Positions 15,507 to 19,867 of a stretch of DNA of 19,867 nucleotides are shown here, piece after piece. The stretch comes from Candidatus Aegiribacteria sp. Lineage in GTDB: Bacteria; Fermentibacterota; Fermentibacteria; Fermentibacterales; JCC-6. The stretch covers positions 1 through 19,867 of the forward strand of contig DAOWNO010000006.1 of NCBI GenBank assembly GCA_030642525.1. The letters are read 5' to 3'. Positions within the stretch are counted from its first letter, which is position 1; each line of letters begins with the position of its first letter. Under the pieces are notes generated by a model. It saw only the letters and a list, made by a program, of their open reading frames with translations, had not been told where the DNA came from and searched no databases. The position numbers and the translations under genes are program-made.

Positions 15507-16323
15507 ACAGGGCAGATACCATCGTTTTGGTCTTACAGGCTGGCCTCTTGAACACTCATTATCTCCGCTGATTCATATCGAATTCCTCAAATCCTGTGAT
15601 CTGAATGGAGAATACGAATTGTACCCCCTGGTTCCGGAACTGTTTGTGAATAATGTATCCATTCTTCTGGAAACAGGTGTCACAGGATTGAATGTTACTT
15701 ATCCCCATAAAGCTGCAGCTTACGGAATCTGTGATGAGATCAGGGGTGATGCATCAGTAATTGGAGCAATAAATACTATTCACAGAATTGAGGGAGTGAC
15801 TTATGGTTACAATACTGATATCTGCGGTTTCCGGCATCTTTGCTCACTCCTGTCGCCACCTGAGCCCTTTTTCATTGTTGGAGCCGGAGGTGTCGCGCTT
15901 GCGGTAGATCTGGTGCTCTCGTCAGATGGAGCGGAATCTGTTGTATTCGGCAGGAATCCGGTAGCATGGAGAGGAAAATCTCCCGCTCGGGAACTTGATG
16001 AAATAGAATCTGCCATACTGAATACAGAAGACTGTACTGTAATAAACGCAACTACGCTGGGATGGATGGATGACGATTCCTTTCCGGTCGATGCTGAATC
16101 TCTGAAGGACAGGTTCTTTATTGACTTGAACTACAACCGATTCTGGAGATGGAGGAATCTTCTTCATACTCAAAGTTCAAGGGTGTTCACAGGGGAATCA
16201 ATGCTTGTATATCAGGCTGCGGAGTCTTTCCGGATATGGACAGGAATAATGCCTGAAACAGAAGATGTTCTTTTAATGATTCAACACAAGCTTGAAAAGG
16301 ATAATATTAATGGAGCGTATTGA
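15499..16323 (+). CDS. aroE: shikimate dehydrogenase (NADP+)
   Basis: A 274-residue, full-length cytoplasmic enzyme that reduces 3-dehydroshikimate to shikimate in aromatic amino-acid synthesis. Signature motifs occur in order: substrate-binding SLSP (HSLSPLIH), NVTYPHK with catalytic Lys71, GAINTI, N105-T-D107 with catalytic Asp107, the NADP-binding GAGGVA, INATTLG (usually NATPLG), and the C-terminal MLVYQAAESFRIWTG. Start ATG 15499 fits the family N-terminus (RFGLTGWP) and overlaps the radical SAM stop by 8 nt. A clear ribosome site is lacking, with only AGAGGA 15 nt away, so translational coupling is likely. No other shikimate gene lies in this window. Confidence 0.93.
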   Translation: MSEQGRYHRFGLTGWPLEHSLSPLIHIEFLKSCDLNGEYELYPLVPELFVNNVSILLETGVTGLNVTYPHKAAAYGICDEIRGDASVIGAINTIHRIEGVTYGYNTDICGFRHLCSLLSPPEPFFIVGAGGVALAVDLVLSSDGAESVVFGRNPVAWRGKSPARELDEIESAILNTEDCTVINATTLGWMDDDSFPVDAESLKDRFFIDLNYNRFWRWRNLLHTQSSRVFTGESMLVYQAAESFRIWTGIMPETEDVLLMIQHKLEKDNINGAY

Positions 16324-17326
16324 TCAGAGATGGATTACTGACCGGTTGAACAGTGGTTTTTCTAAAGATGATCTGAAAGCGATTCTCCTTTCATCGGATG
16401 AAGAATCGGAAATACTATTCAAAGCCGCTAGAGAAGTGCGAAAGCATCACTTTGGTGACAGGGCTTTCATACGGGCTGTAATTGAATTTGCCAACACCTG
16501 CCGATGCAGTTGTGTCTATTGTGGAATGAGAACAGAGAATACGGAAATTCTCAGATTCACACTTGATCCTGATGAAATAGTTTCAGTGGCTGAAACTGCC
16601 CTGGAGAACGGCATAAGAACTTTTTTTCTCCAGGCTGCTGAAAGTGAGGAATACAACGCTGAATGGCTTGGGGATGTTATTCGAAGAATTTCCGGCATGG
16701 GTATGATGGTGCTTCTGTGTGTTGGAATTCACAGGGTAGATGATCTTGACTACTGGTTTGAAGCCGGAGCCAGAAAATTCATTCTCAAACATGAAACTTC
16801 CAATAAAGAGCTGTTCGAAGAGATGAAGCCCGGTTTCCTGCTGAAAGATAGAATACAATGGCTTCGCACTCTTCGTGAACACGGGTATCATATCGGATCC
16901 GGTCCCCTTCTGGGGCTTCCGGGACAGACGATGGATTCCCTTGTTGATGATCTGATCCTCATGAAGGACTTGAATGTTGACATGTCGAGTGTGTCTGTCT
17001 TTCTCCCGGCGAAGGGGACACCTCTTGAGGATTATCCTGTCGGTGATGTTGATCTGGGTCTTCGCTTTATAGCCGCTATGAGGTTATTCTTAAAGAACAC
17101 ACTTATACCGGCAACGAGTACTTTTGAGCGTTTGAGAGAGAATGGTCAGCTTCGGTGTTTCGATGCGGGAGCCAATGTTATTACCGTGAATATGACCCCA
17201 CCAAGGCTGAGAGATGATTATGAGCTTTACTCCGAGCGATTCTATGTTAGCCTGGAACATGCCAGGAAAACAATTGGTAGAGCGGAGATGGTTGAGACAA
17301 CAGAAGCGGAACTATTTGGAGAGTAA
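16310..17326 (+). CDS. HydE-like radical SAM protein ([FeFe]-hydrogenase maturase family)
   Basis: 338 residues. Radical SAM Cys C64, C68 and C71 lie in IEFANTCRCSCVYCGMR, close to the HydE/BioB pattern. HydE-like features follow: LQAAE, the KHETS motif (typically RHETA), GSGPLLGLPGQT and a C-terminal DAGANVITVNMTP followed by DDYELY. The optional second Fe-S cluster Cys trio near the C-terminus is missing. HydE helps build the H-cluster of [FeFe]-hydrogenase, but no HydF, HydG or hydrogenase lies here, so another BioB/HydE-family role is possible. Start ATG 16310 has AAAGG at 16296-16300 and overlaps aroE by 14 nt. Family placement is good; naming it hydE would need neighbours or phylogeny. 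Confidence 0.75.
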   Translation: MERIDQRWITDRLNSGFSKDDLKAILLSSDEESEILFKAAREVRKHHFGDRAFIRAVIEFANTCRCSCVYCGMRTENTEILRFTLDPDEIVSVAETALENGIRTFFLQAAESEEYNAEWLGDVIRRISGMGMMVLLCVGIHRVDDLDYWFEAGARKFILKHETSNKELFEEMKPGFLLKDRIQWLRTLREHGYHIGSGPLLGLPGQTMDSLVDDLILMKDLNVDMSSVSVFLPAKGTPLEDYPVGDVDLGLRFIAAMRLFLKNTLIPATSTFERLRENGQLRCFDAGANVITVNMTPPRLRDDYELYSERFYVSLEHARKTIGRAEMVETTEAELFGE

Positions 17327-17346
17327 TGTAACAACCTTTCACACCG

Positions 17347-17364
17347 TGTGCAGATCATTGCACA
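17347..17364 (+). other. short hairpin after the HydE-like gene
   Basis: TGTGCA (17347-17352) and TGCACA (17359-17364) form a 6-bp stem with a GATCAT loop. No T-run follows, so it is at best a weak terminator. The rest of the 140-nt gap before the next gene shows no clear promoter. Confidence 0.25.
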
Positions 17365-17466
17365 TTGTAAGCCTGCCATTAGGTTAAATATCATTCTATT
17401 TCAGCAATAAACGTACACTAATTAACTGAACATTTCCGGCAAGAAGTTTGCTTTACAGTTAGTGTT

Positions 17467-18933
17467 ATGAATACAAAAAGAAGACGATCAGATTGTGTTG
17501 TTCCAAAAGGGAGGGGCTCCGGTGCTGCATTTGTTATTTCAGTAGCTGTATCCGCTGTAGTAGTGCTTTCTATTTTACTCCTGTTTGGATATGTCTCGAA
17601 AGTGTCTGAAAAACAGAAATCAGTGGAAAGATCGACGCAGGCTACGCTATCACACGATGCAGCAGTTGAATATGCCGCATTCATGTATGCTTCCGGCAGG
17701 ATATCTTCTGAGGATACCGTACCGCCTGTTGAAACTGGTGGAATGATATCGAAGTTCCGGATTATTGAATCTACACCGGTCGAAAGCAGAACACTCAGCT
17801 ACGGGTTTCCAGGAGTTTCCGGAATGTCAGTTGTTCCCTCCCGCAGCGGTCTGATGATTGCAGGAAATATTGGTGACAGTATTATTGTATATCTGCGGGA
17901 AATGAACACTGACAGGATAAGGGCGGGATTCCCTGTAATGATTCATTCTATTCCAGAGAACTGGATATTAAAAGGATGTGTTTCCAGCATTCAACCCCTG
18001 TGTGTTATTGCATGCGATAATGTTGCGGATGATGTTCTTATTGCCATATCTGAATATGGTACATCATCAGTCTATTCTCTTGGGGATTTTGAAATTTCAG
18101 AATCTTCTATTATAACAACAGGCCTTACGGAATCGGGGCCTGTAGCTGTTGTAACGGATGGATTCAACGATGGAATAGCGATTGATCTTGATAACGGAGG
18201 AATCAGACATCTTCATTCCGTTTCCGGAACATGTCCGGTGATTATGCCGGACGGGCAAATGTACGGTGAAATATCATCTGAAGAATCTTTAGTTTCCATA
18301 CCTGATCCTCCTTTGATAAAGGATGTGTTTTTCGGCGATTTTGATCTTGATGGAAATTACGATGCTGTTTGGGCAAGCCGGAGATGTCTCGCCTGCATGT
18401 CTTCAGCAAGAGGAATGCTGTTAAAGGACGAAGTGGAGTCCGCTGAGTTGATCGCATGGGGGTATATCGAGGGCAGGCATGGGCTTGGAGGATTGTGGCA
18501 ATATGAAGATTCGGAGATATCCTGGAGGAAGTATCTTATTTCCGCGTTTCAGAATCTTAATAATCACAATACACTTCTGAACGGGTTTGATGGAAGAATA
18601 TTTTCTTATCGGAACACCCTTACAGGTTACAGGAACGGAAATCTTGAAATAATCACTTCTGATTTCTCAGATCAAATTTTATTTTTGCCTGACAGCGGTA
18701 TTCCAGGGAACTTCAATTGCTCCGGGGGAATTGATATAGCGGTTATCTCTGAAGAAGCTTTGTTGTTGTATCTGGATCCAGCTGGATCAGAGGATGTGCT
18801 GGTGGAACTGGAAATTTCAACAGGTATACACAATGAAGAACCGGCATTAAGAAATACGTATGCATTCACTATTCGTTTTTCAAATAGAAACAGGCTGGAT
18901 ACATTAACACCGGCAGGGAGGATCAGGGGATGA
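17467..18933 (+). CDS. membrane-anchored PilX-like protein with FG-GAP-like calcium site
   Basis: 488 residues, much longer than normal PilX. Residues 17-45 form one membrane helix (RGSGAAFVISVAVSAV then more hydrophobic residues), followed by a polar stretch with SHDAAVEYAAFMYA. This is the N-terminal layout of PilX-type pilus assembly proteins, without the G-FTLxE prepilin motif. The rest is probably outside the inner membrane and has beta-rich repeats. D291-F-D-L-D-G-N-Y-D299 is a DxDxDGxxD calcium loop, like FG-GAP/VCBS repeats of integrin-type propellers and the loops of PilY1. ATG 17467 has no clear ribosome site. It heads an operon of four or more genes with two later prepilin genes. 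Identification as PilX-like rests on context and topology. Confidence 0.6.
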   Translation: MNTKRRRSDCVVPKGRGSGAAFVISVAVSAVVVLSILLLFGYVSKVSEKQKSVERSTQATLSHDAAVEYAAFMYASGRISSEDTVPPVETGGMISKFRIIESTPVESRTLSYGFPGVSGMSVVPSRSGLMIAGNIGDSIIVYLREMNTDRIRAGFPVMIHSIPENWILKGCVSSIQPLCVIACDNVADDVLIAISEYGTSSVYSLGDFEISESSIITTGLTESGPVAVVTDGFNDGIAIDLDNGGIRHLHSVSGTCPVIMPDGQMYGEISSEESLVSIPDPPLIKDVFFGDFDLDGNYDAVWASRRCLACMSSARGMLLKDEVESAELIAWGYIEGRHGLGGLWQYEDSEISWRKYLISAFQNLNNHNTLLNGFDGRIFSYRNTLTGYRNGNLEIITSDFSDQILFLPDSGIPGNFNCSGGIDIAVISEEALLLYLDPAGSEDVLVELEISTGIHNEEPALRNTYAFTIRFSNRNRLDTLTPAGRIRG

Positions 18934-19346
18934 AGAACATCAAAAGGTTCTCCCTTTCGAGAGCACTGATTCCCATGGTGACTCTTATGCTGATAATCTC
19001 CACTATCCTGTTCTCTCTGAAATTCTTCATTTCAGGGAGAATGGAACTGTCAGAAAGAAGAAATGCTCTTATACTTGCGACAAATCGAATATCTGACCTC
19101 AATTATCTGGCGGATGTTCCGGAGGACGGTTCATCAACTTATCATGAGATCGCCGGTAATTCTGATTTTATCATAAGAACAGTTCTTTTTACACTTTCAG
19201 AAAATGAACGCGAATTATCTGTAGAAGTTACATCATCTTCGGGAGAGAGAGTTGAACTTGTACGAAGAATATACCTGAACTGCAGAAACGGTAATGAAAT
19301 TGAAATTGAATCAATTAATGAGACAGGAGGAAATGATGACAGGTAG
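18930..19346 (+). CDS. small membrane-anchored protein of the pilin operon
   Basis: 138 residues. A single N-terminal hydrophobic segment lies at about residues 10-34 (SRALIPMVTLMLIISTILF within it), then a polar domain rich in Ser and Glu. The layout resembles minor pilins and PilV/PilW-type proteins, but no prepilin peptidase G-FTLxE site is visible. Its ATG overlaps the preceding stop by four bases (ATGA), and it overlaps the next prepilin gene, so it is part of one translation-coupled operon. I do not recognise a specific family. It is probably a pilus accessory or pseudopilin component, judged from context. Confidence 0.65.
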   Translation: MKNIKRFSLSRALIPMVTLMLIISTILFSLKFFISGRMELSERRNALILATNRISDLNYLADVPEDGSSTYHEIAGNSDFIIRTVLFTLSENERELSVEVTSSSGERVELVRRIYLNCRNGNEIEIESINETGGNDDR

Positions 19347-19710
19347 ACTACACCACAGCAATCAGGGAGGATTTACACTGGTTGAGTTGCTTGTCGCCAG
19401 TGTTATACTGGCGATGCTGATTGTAAGTCTGGGTTACTTCATCACGACGATGATCGATAATTCAAACAAACTCGATGATAAGTCAAAAGCATTGGAACTG
19501 TGCAGACAGGGACTCGAGCAATGCAGAACCGAAGATCTTTTAAATGGAACAACCATGGAAAACATAATCCTTGAAGAGATAACTTATACAAGGTCACTAA
19601 CTGTAAGTGATTACAGCGCGGAATACTCAGAGGCAAAACTTATTGTCTGTGCGGTTGTATGGAATAGTGCGGATGCGTCTGAAACAGTAACTCTAAGTAC
19701 AGTATTTTAG
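19336..19710 (+). CDS. type IV prepilin-like minor pilin (PilV-like)
   Basis: A 124-residue minor pilin. A 12-residue leader ends in GG before F13, and the prepilin motif G-FTLVE has Glu17 (Glu+5). The hydrophobic helix FTLVELLVASVILAMLIVSL follows. PilD-type peptidase would cut before Phe. The globular part is short, with a Cys in ELCRQGLEQC and VCAVVW near the end. ATG 19336 is preferred to ATG 19333 because GGAGG (19326-19330) is then 5 nt away rather than 2. It overlaps the preceding gene by 11 nt. The VxASxxLAM helix is usual for PilV/GspI-type minor pilins; that subfamily is a guess. Confidence 0.8.
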   Translation: MTGRLHHSNQGGFTLVELLVASVILAMLIVSLGYFITTMIDNSNKLDDKSKALELCRQGLEQCRTEDLLNGTTMENIILEEITYTRSLTVSDYSAEYSEAKLIVCAVVWNSADASETVTLSTVF

Positions 19711-19728
19711 GAGAGCAGGAGGATTGCA

Positions 19729-19867
19729 ATGAATTGGCTGAAAAAAAGCAGAATAGGCATGACGCTTGTCGAGATTACGATAGTAGTCGTGATTCTCGGA
19801 GTGGTACTTGGAGCAGTATTTCTTCTTCTGACAAGAGGTACAACTGAATTCCACTTTTCCCGCAGGC
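19729..19867 (+). CDS. type IV prepilin-like protein, 3' end outside the window
   Basis: The N-terminal 46 codons are present and run off the window. A strong AGGAGG (19717-19722) lies 6 nt before ATG 19729. The leader MNWLKKSRIG is followed by M+1 in the prepilin motif G-MTLVEI with Glu+5, then the hydrophobic helix TIVVVILGVVLGAVFLLL. Position after PilX- and PilV-like genes suggests a PilW/GspJ-type minor pilin. Met at +1 in place of Phe is accepted by prepilin peptidases. It follows the previous gene by 18 nt in the same operon. Confidence 0.8.
   Translation, partial: MNWLKKSRIGMTLVEITIVVVILGVVLGAVFLLLTRGTTEFHFSRR

Noticed and set aside
1..19867. Search for CRISPR arrays, transposons, integrases or toxin-antitoxin pairs
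   Set aside because: No regularly spaced repeats, terminal inverted repeats or characteristic proteins were seen.

Overview
This 19.9-kb window is an ordinary-looking chromosomal segment of a Gram-negative bacterium, most likely a member of the FCB superphylum. The basis is a subtilisin-like protease with a C-terminal FlgD-like/T9SS type A-like sorting domain, A-type RNase P RNA, type IV pilin-like genes, and AT-leaning coding sequence rich in Lys, Glu and Ser. The general style resembles uncultured lineages such as Fermentibacterota, but that placement is inference and could not be tested here. I saw no transposase, integrase, CRISPR array or phage gene.

Layout. (1) 1-1856: a secreted S8 protease followed by a strong terminator. 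(2) 1857-2437: a small tRNA block, with tRNA-Leu(CAA) on the minus strand diverging from tRNA(CAU) and tRNA-Val(CAC) on the plus strand. A perfect hairpin lies between the two putative promoters, and similar GGTACCC-type terminators bracket the block. (3) 2463-7221: a tightly packed run of coiled-coil/zinc-ribbon protein, RNase P RNA (rnpB), recJ and dinG-like helicase. The rnpB gene sits 5 nt after one stop codon, and the recJ Shine-Dalgarno follows its closing helix and T-run directly. (4) 7353-8991: an exported protein with a TolB/CsgG-like N-terminal domain and a TPR array, then a strong hairpin. (5) 9137-9957: a lone small pilin with a strikingly aromatic C-terminus, followed by a decayed gene. 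(6) 14210-9962 (minus strand): a three-gene operon with ATGA overlaps, encoding an exported CAP-domain protein, a membrane HD-GYP protein with intact metal site, and a second membrane protein with a degenerate HD-GYP domain. (7) 14259-17326: B12-binding-type radical SAM protein, shikimate dehydrogenase (aroE) and a HydE-like radical SAM protein, all overlapping. (8) 17467-end: a minor-pilin operon of the PilX/PilV/PilW style, running off the window. Its last gene is cut by the window edge.

The most interesting points are the active/degenerate HD-GYP pair coupled to a secreted CAP protein, with c-di-GMP signalling close to two pilus loci; the embedding of rnpB in a DNA-repair operon; the aromatic-rich pilin; and the unusual trio of B12-type radical SAM, AroE and HydE-like enzymes. 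None of these can be called a new system from sequence alone.
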